Made by a program: the position numbers and the translations under genes
Shown: piece after piece, positions 15,311 through 22,892 of the stretch
Layout of the letters: the number at the start of each line of letters is the position of its first letter
Position numbering within the stretch: position 1 is the stretch's first letter
Assembly: GCF_007673095.1 (NCBI RefSeq)
Contig: NZ_VDYZ01000001.1
Location: 1-64,000 of the forward strand
Direction: 5' to 3'
Source: Corynebacterium glyciniphilum AJ 3170
GTDB taxonomy: Bacteria > Actinomycetota > Actinomycetes > Mycobacteriales > Mycobacteriaceae
DNA length: 64,000 nucleotides
The notes under the pieces: generated by a model
Told to the model about the DNA's origin: nothing
Database searches by the model: none
Seen by the model: the letters and a program-made list of their open reading frames with translations, nothing else

Positions 15311-16219
15311 TTGCTCACCGACATGCAGGTGATCGAAGCCAGGATCGCCGTCGCCGAGGAATCAAGGTCGATCGCGCAGCTTGCCCGGCGTTACGGAGTG
15401 GCCCGCCGGACTGTGCGCGACGCCGTCACCGGCAGGCTGTTCGGTCACCTCGACAACGTCGCGGCCCCGGTTCAACGGCAGCAGAGCACCGCGCAGGGCA
15501 CACCTGCGGGCCGCACGCGGTGGCTGACGGGAAACTCGACCCTCGACGACACCGACCGTGCCGCCCTGACAGCCTTCGCGACGGAGATGATCGCCGCCGG
15601 GGCTGGCACCGACGAGGTCGCGGTAGATCTCGGGCTGACACCGGGGTTGCTGGCGAATCTGCTCGGTCATCCGGGACGTCGTCCGCATCACGCAGCAGGC
15701 GGAGCGCGGCTGTCGGTGCCGCTCGTGATCGAGCTACGACAGCGTGTCCGTGGGGGTGAGACTATCCAACAGCTGTCCCGGTCGACCGGGATACCTGCAC
15801 CCACGATCGGGGCCGCGGTGCGTGGCACGACGTGGGCGAGTGTCGACGAGACCGAGCCACGCGTACCGGGACGTTCGCATACAGGCGCGGGTAGTCCTGT
15901 AGCGAAGCTGACCCCGCAGCTGGTCGGTGACATGCGCAGGCGCGTCCGTGGGGGTGAGCCGATCCGAGCTATAGCGGCGCAGATCGGCGTTAGTCCAACG
16001 AGCGTCAACAACGCCGTGAACGGTAACCGGTGGCCCGATGTGTACGAGCCACCGGTGAGACAGCGGCACTTCACCCGCACCGACCGCGACCCGGCGGACA
16101 AGGCGGCACTGGTAGCCCTCGCGAAGGCAATGACCGACGGCGGGTGCAGTTACATCGACGCTGCCCGTGACCTGAATGTCTCACACCACTCGCTGCGGAG
16201 CTGGACGACCCGCCGGTAG
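15311..16219 (+). CDS. Five-module helix-turn-helix array protein
   Basis: About 302 residues from TTG 15311 (AGGGA 5 nt upstream; ATG 15323 is the alternative). Modules in order: A (IAQLARRYGVARRTVRDAVT), B (TDEVAVDLGLTPGLLANLLG), A (IQQLSRSTGIPAPTIGAAVR), A (IRAIAAQIGVSPTSVNNAVN), B (YIDAARDLNVSHHSLRSW). Each A module is about 53 residues and ends in a G-x-x-W/F-x-x-V/L-D stretch. With the preceding gene the array is A-B then A-B-A-A-B. It may recognise the repeated sites in the 11477-12715 region (inference). A terminator follows at 16262. Confidence 0.65.
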   Translation: MLTDMQVIEARIAVAEESRSIAQLARRYGVARRTVRDAVTGRLFGHLDNVAAPVQRQQSTAQGTPAGRTRWLTGNSTLDDTDRAALTAFATEMIAAGAGTDEVAVDLGLTPGLLANLLGHPGRRPHHAAGGARLSVPLVIELRQRVRGGETIQQLSRSTGIPAPTIGAAVRGTTWASVDETEPRVPGRSHTGAGSPVAKLTPQLVGDMRRRVRGGEPIRAIAAQIGVSPTSVNNAVNGNRWPDVYEPPVRQRHFTRTDRDPADKAALVALAKAMTDGGCSYIDAARDLNVSHHSLRSWTTRR

Positions 16220-16261
16220 GGTTGTGGTGTCGAGAAAACGTACCGGTATCGACAGCGACGC

Positions 16262-16296
16262 CCCCGGCGAGGACACTAGGTCTGTTCTCGCCGGGG
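16262..16296 (+). terminator. Terminator between the element 1 core operon and its right-end cargo
   Basis: CCCCGGCGAG (16262-16271) pairs perfectly with CTCGCCGGGG (16287-16296) across a 15-nt loop. It separates the helix-turn-helix gene from the next transcription unit. Confidence 0.65.
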
Positions 16297-16354
16297 TGTC
16301 GTCGTATGTGGGGCTGCAGGTCTGCGGGTACGCCGGGCACCATAAGATCACGGC

Positions 16355-16999
16355 ATGAGTATGGACGTGGTTATTCCGGCAGCGAGCGGTCTGTTTGGCG
16401 CGGGGATCGGGGCTGTGATCGCCGAGAGGTTCCAATCTCGTCGCGCAAAACATGAGCGAATGAACGCGATCAGGGTCGATCAGTTCGAGAAAGCCCGCGA
16501 CTTCGCCGTAGATGCCTACGAGGGGCACCGTCACCTGCGACCCCTTGTAGACATCTTCGACAGAGTCGAACGCTCGGGCGACCATCACGAACCCTCCGTG
16601 GCGCTGTCGTCGCACGAGGGTTTCTTCGAGCAGGTACGTGCCGGGGTTGCAGTCGCAAAATACAGCGCGCCTGACAGGGGAGTGCGTTTCGCCTTAGACA
16701 GTGTGATCGCCGAGGTCGATGAGTTCGACAAGCTTTACAAGCAGATCAGGGCGGAAATCGGAGCGAGCGCGTCATATGCCGCGGCAATGGATACCGCCGC
16801 CGAGGTGGATAGCAAGCTGTCGAACTTCACAGAGGTGACCGATCAAGTGGTGGAGATAGCGCGTGCGTGGTTGTACGAGTCAACCTTTGAGCAGGGTGAT
16901 GGATCGGGTTACTACGAATCGTGGTGGAAGCGGGTGAACCGACTACTCACGCGAACCTACGGCGGCAGAATAAAACGGGATCAGGGCCCTAGTATATAA
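16355..16999 (+). CDS. Membrane-anchored coiled-coil protein, element 1 cargo
   Basis: 214 residues. A hydrophobic, Gly-rich N-terminal segment (VIPAASGLFGAGIGAVIAER, residues 6-25) is followed by a strongly basic patch (RFQSRRAKHER) and then a helical, charged soluble domain. This topology places the bulk in the cytoplasm. No family is recognised. It lies after a terminator, outside the core operon, 7 bp before a second gene with the same architecture. Right-end position next to attR is where satellites and prophages carry accessory genes. A superinfection-exclusion or defence role is only an inference. Confidence 0.6.
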   Translation: MSMDVVIPAASGLFGAGIGAVIAERFQSRRAKHERMNAIRVDQFEKARDFAVDAYEGHRHLRPLVDIFDRVERSGDHHEPSVALSSHEGFFEQVRAGVAVAKYSAPDRGVRFALDSVIAEVDEFDKLYKQIRAEIGASASYAAAMDTAAEVDSKLSNFTEVTDQVVEIARAWLYESTFEQGDGSGYYESWWKRVNRLLTRTYGGRIKRDQGPSI

Positions 17000-17006
17000 T
17001 GATCGC

Positions 17007-17678
17007 ATGAACGACACCGTATGGGTAGCTACAATTACAGCAGTTTCAACGCTTCTGGCGGGACTCGGCGGACAACTTCTGACAAATGGGAAAGAGCTTA
17101 AGCGTCTACAGCGTGAACAGTTGGAAGCTGCAAGAAGCGAGCAATTAAACGCCGTCAGGACATTTATGGAGAGGGTTCATGTTCTCAGAATGGACTCGTT
17201 GTACGAGGCGATTCCCCTGACCTATACCCAAGCTGTTAGGGATCGGTTGGAATCTATGCGACGAGAACAGGCCGCGTATCGCGCTGTTTCGAAGTCCGCG
17301 AGGTGGTTTCGGTCTCGCTTGAGAAGCCTGACTATGAGTCTCGGACTTTTTCGGGGGAAGTCTTCTAAATCCGAAGCGAAATCGATCATTCATCAGCATA
17401 ATTTCGGCGCTGACGAGCTTAGATTTAAACTCTCGAACGCAAAGCTCCGAATCGATATGCATAATGAATGGGAGATAATGTACATGTCTCTATCTAATGA
17501 TCTAGTGAAAGATGGTGCACGGAAAGTTCAACAGCTATTGCGAGATGATTCTGTGTATATTGGCGCGTCTATTACTAAGCCGAGGAAGGAGGGGCGCGGA
17601 ACTAGCAGGTATGTGCCGGGGAGGTTTGATGCTGCACTTGATGCCTTGAGGGAAGTTGCAGTGCTCGAATTGACTTAG
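17007..17678 (+). CDS. Second membrane-anchored coiled-coil protein, element 1 cargo
   Basis: 223 residues. N-terminal segment VWVATITAVSTLLAGLGGQL then KELKRLQREQLEAARSEQLN, a predicted coiled coil, and a basic helical domain with RFKLSNAKLRIDMHNEWEIM. The layout parallels the preceding protein (short anchor, basic coiled coil, helical body), although the sequences are not obviously homologous. Base composition is clearly more A+T-rich than the rest of the element, which suggests separate acquisition. It is the last gene before attR. Function unknown. Confidence 0.6.
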   Translation: MNDTVWVATITAVSTLLAGLGGQLLTNGKELKRLQREQLEAARSEQLNAVRTFMERVHVLRMDSLYEAIPLTYTQAVRDRLESMRREQAAYRAVSKSARWFRSRLRSLTMSLGLFRGKSSKSEAKSIIHQHNFGADELRFKLSNAKLRIDMHNEWEIMYMSLSNDLVKDGARKVQQLLRDDSVYIGASITKPRKEGRGTSRYVPGRFDAALDALREVAVLELT

Positions 17679-17765
17679 TGGCGTAGGCGTTCTGCAGGCC
17701 AGAATCGGTGGAGTTCATCTATGTGCTCGTGGGAGCACCCCGTGCAGGAGGGGTACCTCAAAAGG

Positions 17766-17768
17766 GGG
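17766..17768. other. attR core of element 1
   Basis: GGG immediately before ATT GGT AAA, where comM resumes. The 87 bp between the last cargo gene and this point hold only a short GTGCTC/GAGCAC hairpin (about 17721-17736), presumably part of the former attP arm. Confidence 0.6.
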
Positions 17769-18140
17769 ATTGGTAAATCGATGCTGGCAGAACGACTGCC
17801 GGGTATTCTCCCGCCTCTCCGGGAGGACGAACAGCTCGAAACGGCGGCGGTGCACTCGGTCGCCGGTGCCAGGGACAGGTTGGAGCAGGTCTCGTGTGGT
17901 CAACGGCCGTTCGTCGCGCCACACCACTCGGTCACACGAGCGGCGTTGACAGGTGGCGGCAGCGGCAGGATCCGTCCCGGAGCCGTGAGCATCGCACACA
18001 ACGGTGTGCTCTTCATCGACGAGGCCCCTGAGGTCGCCGCCGGGACACTGGAGTTGCTGCGCACCCCGATGGAGACCGGTCATATCGACGTGGCACGCCA
18101 TCATGGCACAGTGCGCTTCCCCGCACGGTTCCAGCTGGTG
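17769..18140 (+). pseudogene. comM: comM, middle piece
   Basis: 124 codons continuing the ComM AAA+ domain: IGKSMLAERLPGILPPL (rest of Walker A), PFVAPHHSVTRAALTGGG, and GVLFIDEAPEVAAGTLELLR (Walker B and following), then FPARFQLV, where element 2 begins. There is no start of its own. A spurious reading frame runs in from attR and out to a stop at 18170. It cannot make a functional ComM. Confidence 0.93.
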
Positions 18141-18207
18141 GTGTTTTGTATACGTCTGGACAGTGTTTAGTGATGCTCGACTGTCCCAGAGTCGCGCAGG
18201 TTGTCCG

Positions 18208-19129
18208 CTAGGCCGTGTCTCCTAAAGGTGCGAGCCAGGCGACGATCGTGGACAACACCGCCGCCGCCCGGTACACCACCGCCAACTTGTCGTAACGGGT
18301 CGCCAACCCGCGCCACTGCTTGACCTTGTTGAACGCCCGCTCGACAACATTGCGGCCCTTGTACGCCTCAGCGTCGAACCCCGGTGGCCTGCCACCGGCC
18401 GAACCTTTCCTCTTGCGGGCCCGGACGTGGTCGACCTTGTCGGGGATGACAGTCTTGATTCCCCGGCTGCGCAGGTACTCCCGCGTTCCCCGCGATGGAT
18501 AGGCCCGGTCAGCCAACACCGCATCCGGGGTGGTGCGTGGCCGACCACCGCCGACCCGGGGCACCCGGATGTCGTCGATGATCTCGCGCAGTACTGCACC
18601 GTCGTTGCGCTGCCCGCCGGTGACCACCACCGACAGCGGCCGGCCGACACCGTCGACCCCGACGTGGCTCTTCGTAGACAGTCCGCCCCGTGACCGGCCT
18701 ATACCATGACCTGCAGGTTCAGTCGGAAGAAAACCCTGCTTCGTGTAATTCGCCCGTGCCCCCTGTGTGCTGCTCCGGACGGGTTGTGTTCGTCGCATGC
18801 TGGTGGGCACGGTTGATTGTCGCGTCGACGGATATGGTCCAGTCGATGTCTCCGGCAGCATCCGCGTCAGCCAGGATCTTTGCCAGTACGGCGTCCCAGG
18901 TGCCGTCGGCGGCATAGCGGCGTTGGCGTTTCCATACTGTCTGCCAGGGGCCGAAGTAGTCGGGCAGGTCCCGCCAGGCGATGCCGGCCCGGTAACGGTA
19001 GATGATGCCTTCAACGACCCGTCGGTTGTTGGAAAACGGTCGGCCCCGCCGACCGTCGGAGGAGGGCAGGAGTTCTTCGATGCGTGACCACTGGGCGTCG
19101 GTGAACTGATGGAGGCGTGTTTCGTTCAT
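18208..19129 (-). CDS. IS5-family (IS427-like) transposase in two frames
   Basis: DDE transposase. The first frame starts at ATG 19129 (MNETRLHQFTDAQWSRIEEL) and has the DUF4096-like N-terminus and the first catalytic Asp in DWTISVDATINRAHQH. The second frame continues with TKSHVGVDGVGRPLSVVVTG, the second Asp in VLADRAYPS and the Glu region RNVVERAFNKVKQWRGLATR. The frames join at a run of five G on the coding strand (top strand 18759-18763). With four Gs the protein would be one frame. This may be programmed slippage, known in the IS5/IS427 group, or an inactivating one-base insertion. The stop lies just outside the left inverted repeat. Confidence 0.85.
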
Positions 19130-19177
19130 ACATTCCAGGCTGTCACGCACCGAGTCGACTATTTAGGAGACACGCCC
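18211..19177. mobile_element. IS5-family insertion sequence
   Basis: 967 bp. Ends GGCCGTGTCTCCTAAA (18211-18226) and TTTAGGAGACACGCCC (19162-19177) are inverted repeats with one mismatch. CTA precedes the left end and TAG follows the right end, consistent with a short CTAG-type target duplication. It sits close to the left end of element 2 and abuts the 3' end of the SdpI-like gene. Confidence 0.88.
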
Positions 19178-19588
19178 TAGAGAGTGACCCGTGTCGACAA
19201 CAACGCCGCTCACCGAACAGCTCCCAGATTGACGCGCTGCTTCGACATCCTGCGCCTTGGCGTGATCGATCTTTGCCAGCGCCTGGGCAGCCAGCGCAGC
19301 GCCCAGGCCGATCAGGAATAGTGCACCGACAATCAGCAGTCCGGCGATCGCCCACAGCCATCCACCTCGCAGGCTCACCGCGCCAGCAGCAACCAGGGCT
19401 ATTCCCGCACCAACCCAGGGCGGACCGGCGATGCGATGGCCGGTGTTCCACATTTCTCGCGTCTTCCTCGTTTCCTGAAGCCGCAGTCTTATCCAGTTGT
19501 TGCCGGGAAGCTTGACCATGGTCGCCAAGATCCCGACAGCAAGAAGGCCGATACCGAACACGACGAGCAATACAGAGAGAACCATCAT
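19163..19588 (-). CDS. SdpI-family small membrane protein, 3' end altered by the IS
   Basis: 141 residues with four hydrophobic segments. The motif REMWNTGHRIAGPPWVGAGI is the SdpI/YhfL-type 'W..THR..G..' signature of proteins related to the Bacillus SdpI immunity factor. The last residues and the stop are supplied by the right inverted repeat of the IS5-type element, so the natural C-terminus may be lost, although the four-helix core is complete. A CsoR-type palindrome lies at 19627-19642 just upstream. Function in corynebacteria is unknown. Confidence 0.65.
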   Translation of the reverse strand: MMVLSVLLVVFGIGLLAVGILATMVKLPGNNWIRLRLQETRKTREMWNTGHRIAGPPWVGAGIALVAAGAVSLRGGWLWAIAGLLIVGALFLIGLGAALAAQALAKIDHAKAQDVEAARQSGSCSVSGVVVDTGHSLGRVS

Positions 19589-19626
19589 GTATTCACCTTA
19601 ATCCAGAGACGCTGCGCCGATCTCTT

Positions 19627-19642
19627 TACCCCCCCTAGGGTA
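19627..19642 (-). promoter_or_regulatory. CsoR-type operator candidate upstream of the SdpI-like gene
   Basis: TACCCCCCCTAGGGTA has TACCC/GGGTA arms around a C-rich centre, as in operators of copper-sensing CsoR/RicR repressors. It lies 39 bp before the SdpI-like start. A related palindrome precedes the MFS gene at 21341. Confidence 0.5.
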
Positions 19643-19710
19643 TAGAACCTAAAGCAGGAATTATCCGCACAGAGATTCTGGCCGCACCGTGGGCTACGGA
19701 TGCTGAGCCT

Positions 19711-19797
19711 TCAGGGGAACAACTGACGACGAAACCAATCCTGTGGAGTCCCAGGTCCAGGGCAGGTGCTGGTGACGGTGAATGTGGTGGTGGTCAT
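19711..19797 (-). CDS. 28-residue open reading frame after the MFS gene
   Basis: ATG at 19797 with a perfect AAGGAGG 5 nt upstream, 49 bp downstream of the MFS stop. The peptide is Thr-rich then MTTTTFTVTSTCPGPGT and ends DWFRRQLFP. It could be a small accessory protein of the exporter or the remnant of a longer gene. Evidence is limited to the ribosome site and operon position. Confidence 0.35.
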   Translation of the reverse strand: MTTTTFTVTSTCPGPGTPQDWFRRQLFP

Positions 19798-19846
19798 CAA
19801 GGCCTCCTTGGAGGGATCGAGTGGAGAATGAGGGTGACGGGTTGTT

Positions 19847-21271
19847 CTACGGTGCGGTTGCTGCAGTGACGGTGCTGTCGGACTGGGGTTCACGGCTTAG
19901 CGTTGTGACTGCCAGTACGGCGGCGAGCAGCAGGACGCCGGTGCCGGTGAGCAGGGCCGTGCTGTACCCGTCGACCAGGGCCTCATGGCTTGCTGGGGTT
20001 GGCTGTCCGGCAGTGACGGTGGCTGCCACGGCGGCCAGGAGAGCTAGTCCGAGGGCTACACCGATTTGTTGGGACGTGTTCAACAGGGCCGAGGCGATAC
20101 CGGATTTGTCCGGGTCGACCCGGTAGACCGCTGCCTGGGTCAGGGTGATCGAGCCGATGCCGAAGCCGAGGGCGACGAGGAACATCGCCGGGGCCATGCC
20201 GGTCCAGTAGCCGGTGTCGGTGCTGATGAACGAGAACCACAGTGCCCCGCCGGCGGAGACCAGGGCAGCGGTCCCGGCGATATAGCGTGGGCCGATTTTC
20301 TGCAGCAGTTGTGGTGCTATTGCCGCACCGACGACGATACCCAAGGCGAAGGGGAGCCAGGAGATTCCGGTGCGCAGGGGGCTGAACTCTCGGACCTGTT
20401 GCAGGTACAAGGTGATGACGTAGAAGGTACCCATCGGTCCGATCGCCAGGCACAGCATCGTCAGGTACGCCCCGGTGCGGTTGGTGTCGCCGAACAGTGA
20501 CAGCGGGAGCAACGGTTGGGTGCTGGCACGCTGGCTGAGGATGAACAGGATCAGCAGGACCACGGCAGCGGCCACGAGGATGTAGGCCACCGGGTCGCTG
20601 AAACCTTCCTCGCCGAAGCGGGTGATCGCGTAGACCAGTGCCAGTAGACCGCCGGTGCCCAGGGCGGCACCGATCCCGCCGAGGCGGCCGGTGTGGCGGT
20701 CGGCGGTGATCAGGTGGCGGCTACCCAGCAGGACCAGCAGGCCGATGGGCACGTTGATGAAAAACACCCACCGCCAGTTCAACATGTCGGTGAGCACGCC
20801 GCCGAGGACCAGTCCGAGTACGATGCCCAGCCCGGACATCGCGCCGTAGAGCGACAGGGCGGTGTCCTGTTTCTTGCGGTCGTCGAAGGTGGTGGTGATC
20901 AGGGCCAGGGCGTTGGGTGCGGTCATTGCGGCACCGAGTCCCTGGACGGCGCGGGCGGCGATGAGCATTTCGGTGTTCTGACCCAACCCGCCGAGCAGGG
21001 AGGCGATGACGAAGACGGTGATTCCGAGCTGCAGGGTGCGTTGGCGTCCCCACAGGTCGCCGATGCGTCCGCCGAGTAGGAGCAGTGCGCCGAAGGCGAG
21101 GATGTAGGCGTTGACGATCCAGGGCAGGTGGACGGCATCGACGTGCAGTTCGTTCTGGATGCTGGGCAGGGCGATGTTCACGATGGAGTCGTCGAGCACG
21201 AGCATCAGTTGGGCTGTGGCGATCACCAGCAAGGGGATCACCCAGCTGGTTGGTGTTCTCGTTGTCGCCAT
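19847..21271 (-). CDS. MFS multidrug exporter, DHA2 (14-TMS) family
   Basis: 474 residues, EmrB/QacA type proton-drug antiporter. Signature elements are LDDSIVNIALPSIQNEL in the first helix (motif D1), GGRIGDLWGRQRTLQLGI (motif A) and GPLVLGG-like VLGLVLGGVLTDMLNWRWVF (motif C). AAGGAG lies 10 nt before the ATG. A palindrome ATACCCCCGCGGGGTAT 70 bp upstream suggests copper or other metal control through a CsoR-type repressor encoded elsewhere. Substrate is unknown. It is divergent in composition from the A+T-richer CDF gene upstream. Confidence 0.88.
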   Translation of the reverse strand: MATTRTPTSWVIPLLVIATAQLMLVLDDSIVNIALPSIQNELHVDAVHLPWIVNAYILAFGALLLLGGRIGDLWGRQRTLQLGITVFVIASLLGGLGQNTEMLIAARAVQGLGAAMTAPNALALITTTFDDRKKQDTALSLYGAMSGLGIVLGLVLGGVLTDMLNWRWVFFINVPIGLLVLLGSRHLITADRHTGRLGGIGAALGTGGLLALVYAITRFGEEGFSDPVAYILVAAAVVLLILFILSQRASTQPLLPLSLFGDTNRTGAYLTMLCLAIGPMGTFYVITLYLQQVREFSPLRTGISWLPFALGIVVGAAIAPQLLQKIGPRYIAGTAALVSAGGALWFSFISTDTGYWTGMAPAMFLVALGFGIGSITLTQAAVYRVDPDKSGIASALLNTSQQIGVALGLALLAAVAATVTAGQPTPASHEALVDGYSTALLTGTGVLLLAAVLAVTTLSREPQSDSTVTAATAP

Positions 21272-21340
21272 GGGCGGAAGGCTCCTTTTCGTGAGGCGGC
21301 GTGGGTGACAGCTGCGGATATCGATATGCAGTCCGAGACG

Positions 21341-21357
21341 ATACCCCCGCGGGGTAT
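21341..21357 (-). promoter_or_regulatory. CsoR-type palindrome upstream of the MFS exporter
   Basis: ATACCCCCGCGGGGTAT is a near-perfect GC-rich palindrome with A/T ends, matching the general form of CsoR/RicR operators. It lies between the CDF stop and the MFS start. Confidence 0.55.
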
Positions 21358-21445
21358 ATTCTGGCTATCCGGTGGTGTGAGTCGACGTTTCGTAGGGCGA
21401 GCCTGTTCTCGAAGCGGGAACAAAGGTAAGGTAACTTTCACTAAC

Positions 21446-22378
21446 TTACATTCGTTCTTCTTTCGAGATATTCTCCGACTCGATCTGCAATACAATATGA
21501 TCTATCGCAATACCTGAATGTTCGGTAATGGCTGACTTTGCGTCAGTAAGTATCCTTTCGACGCTTTCGTTTCCTAGGAGTTCATCTTCGATGACAATGT
21601 GAGCACTCAGGGTGAGTAGGCCGGTAGCCACAGTGGAGGAGTGGAGGTCGTGGACTTCTATTACCCCCTCGACCCCTAGGATCTGGTCGCGCACTTTATC
21701 GAGGTCTAGTCCCTTGGGAGTGAACTCCATCAGTACACTCATCGTCTCGCGCATCAGAATGAATGCACGCGGAACGATCAGCGCTGCAATTAGTAAGCCG
21801 GCAATGGCGTCAGCACGAGTGAAGTCGGTGGTCGCGATGACCACCGCGGCCACAATTACCCCCAGTGACCCGAGTGCATCGTTGAGTACTTCCAGGAATG
21901 CTGCTCGCATGTTGAAGTTTGCGCCTCTGCTTGATGACAGAATCACGATGGCGACGATATTCGCCGAAAGCCCAATGATGCCGAATATCAGCAGTTCAGT
22001 AGCTGGTACTTCCGGAGGTTCGAAAAGTCGTCGAACCCCTTCAATTGCTGCGTAGGCACCTACGATTAAGAGTAGGATAGCTTGTCCCAGTGCTGCGATG
22101 ACTTCGATGCGACGGTAGCCCCAGGTGCGTGTGCTTGTGGCAGGCCGTAGCATTAGCGTTGCTGCAATCAGGGCTACCAGTAGGCCAGAGGCGTCTGCCA
22201 GGGCGTGAGCAGTGTCCGTCAACAGTGCTAGGCTACCGGTCACTACAGACCCTACGGCCTGAGCGATGACGATTACCGAAGTGATCGTGAAGGCGATCCA
22301 CAGCTTCGTGCGATGGTCCCGAGGGCTGCCTGCGCCGGCGGGGGAGTGTTGGTGATTGTGTGCGTGGCCTGAACTCAT
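21446..22378 (-). CDS. Cation diffusion facilitator (CzcD/ZitB-like Zn/Cd/Co exporter)
   Basis: 310 residues. A His-rich N-terminus (HAHNHQH) is followed by six membrane helices. The metal-site signature LLTDTAHALADASGLLVALI (HxxxD) is in helix 2, and helix 5 has VLNDALGSLGVIVAAVVIAT. A cytoplasmic C-terminal domain of about 95 residues ends the protein (VEGVIEVHDLHSSTVATGLL). It exports divalent metal from the cytoplasm in exchange for protons. The start overlaps the stop of the ArsR-type gene upstream (ATGA), so the two form an operon. G+C is lower than in the neighbours. Confidence 0.9.
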   Translation of the reverse strand: MSSGHAHNHQHSPAGAGSPRDHRTKLWIAFTITSVIVIAQAVGSVVTGSLALLTDTAHALADASGLLVALIAATLMLRPATSTRTWGYRRIEVIAALGQAILLLIVGAYAAIEGVRRLFEPPEVPATELLIFGIIGLSANIVAIVILSSSRGANFNMRAAFLEVLNDALGSLGVIVAAVVIATTDFTRADAIAGLLIAALIVPRAFILMRETMSVLMEFTPKGLDLDKVRDQILGVEGVIEVHDLHSSTVATGLLTLSAHIVIEDELLGNESVERILTDAKSAITEHSGIAIDHIVLQIESENISKEERM

Positions 22379-22782
22379 GATTTTCCATTCTCTGTTGACG
22401 GTGGGGTGGTGTCTTGGGGTCTGGTGTGAACGAGGTGGGAACAGGGTTGTTGCCGACCTCCTGTCGAGTCGAGCATCTTGTCGGCGGCGGCGAGGAGGAT
22501 GCGCAGCAGTGCCGGTTCGGACAGGTAATACCAGGTCGCCCGGCCATCAGGGCGCATACTCAGAAGATGACACTTCTGCAGGAACTTAATGTGCTTGCTC
22601 ACGGTTGACTGGGCCAGTCCCATGTGGTCGGCAAGATCGCCGACTCTGTGTTCGCCGGTGGCAAGGTGGTCAACGATCGCAAGGCGACTGGGGTCTGACA
22701 GGGCCTGGAAAAGGTGCGCGTATGTCACGGCATCGAAGTTCCCGGAACCGCCTGGATTCTCCGTGTGTTCACTAATCGACAT
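22375..22782 (-). CDS. ArsR/SmtB-family metal-responsive repressor
   Basis: 135 residues from ATG 22782, the start 6 nt after a TATAAT box; an upstream in-frame start would place the promoter inside the gene. Winged helix-turn-helix: FQALSDPSRLAIVDHLATGE and LADHMGLAQSTVSKHIKFLQ. The C-terminal extension has HLVHTR and scattered Cys. It is cotranscribed with the CDF exporter and probably represses that pair until Zn or Cd binds. The likely operator is the palindrome overlapping the -10 box. Confidence 0.88.
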   Translation of the reverse strand: MSISEHTENPGGSGNFDAVTYAHLFQALSDPSRLAIVDHLATGEHRVGDLADHMGLAQSTVSKHIKFLQKCHLLSMRPDGRATWYYLSEPALLRILLAAADKMLDSTGGRQQPCSHLVHTRPQDTTPPSTENGKS

Positions 22783-22784
22783 GT

Positions 22785-22812
22785 GGCGATTATATCGCCG
22801 TTCGGCGATTAT
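22785..22812 (-). promoter_or_regulatory. Promoter and operator of the ArsR-CDF operon, leaderless
   Basis: GGCGATTATATCGCC (22785-22799) is a near-palindrome that contains the minus-strand -10 box TATAAT (22795-22790). A second GGCGATTAT half lies at 22804-22812. The start codon follows the -10 box after only 6 nt, so the message should be leaderless and repressor binding would block polymerase directly. Confidence 0.6.
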
Positions 22813-22892
22813 GGGAAGTTGGGGGAGCGGAATCACCGCGTGCTGTGCTACAGGGGCACCCTGTCTGCACTTGACCAGGGTGTTTAGACTTC

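Larger units (their letters stand above)
7274..17768. mobile_element. Element 1: serine-integrase satellite/plasmid-like element in comM
   Basis: About 10.5 kb bounded by GGG cores. Deleting it rejoins the codons for GPPG and IGKS of the ComM Walker A motif exactly in frame. Order: large serine integrase at the left end, small-protein operon, RecA-fold replication ATPase, 1.24 kb repeat-rich non-coding region, a second operon of unknown small proteins and helix-turn-helix arrays, a terminator, and two membrane-anchored proteins at the right end. No capsid, tail, terminase, relaxase or FtsK-type gene is recognisable. It is thus best seen as a phage satellite or integrated plasmid; which of the two is not decided by sequence alone. 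Confidence 0.85.

Noticed and set aside
7271..17768. Element 1 as a complete prophage
   Set aside because: No capsid, portal, terminase, tail or lysis gene is recognisable in 10.5 kb; a satellite or plasmid-like element fits better.
17721..18170. Free-standing 149-codon gene after attR
   Set aside because: From 17769 to 18140 it is comM; the first and last codons are element sequence, so it is a fragment and not a gene.
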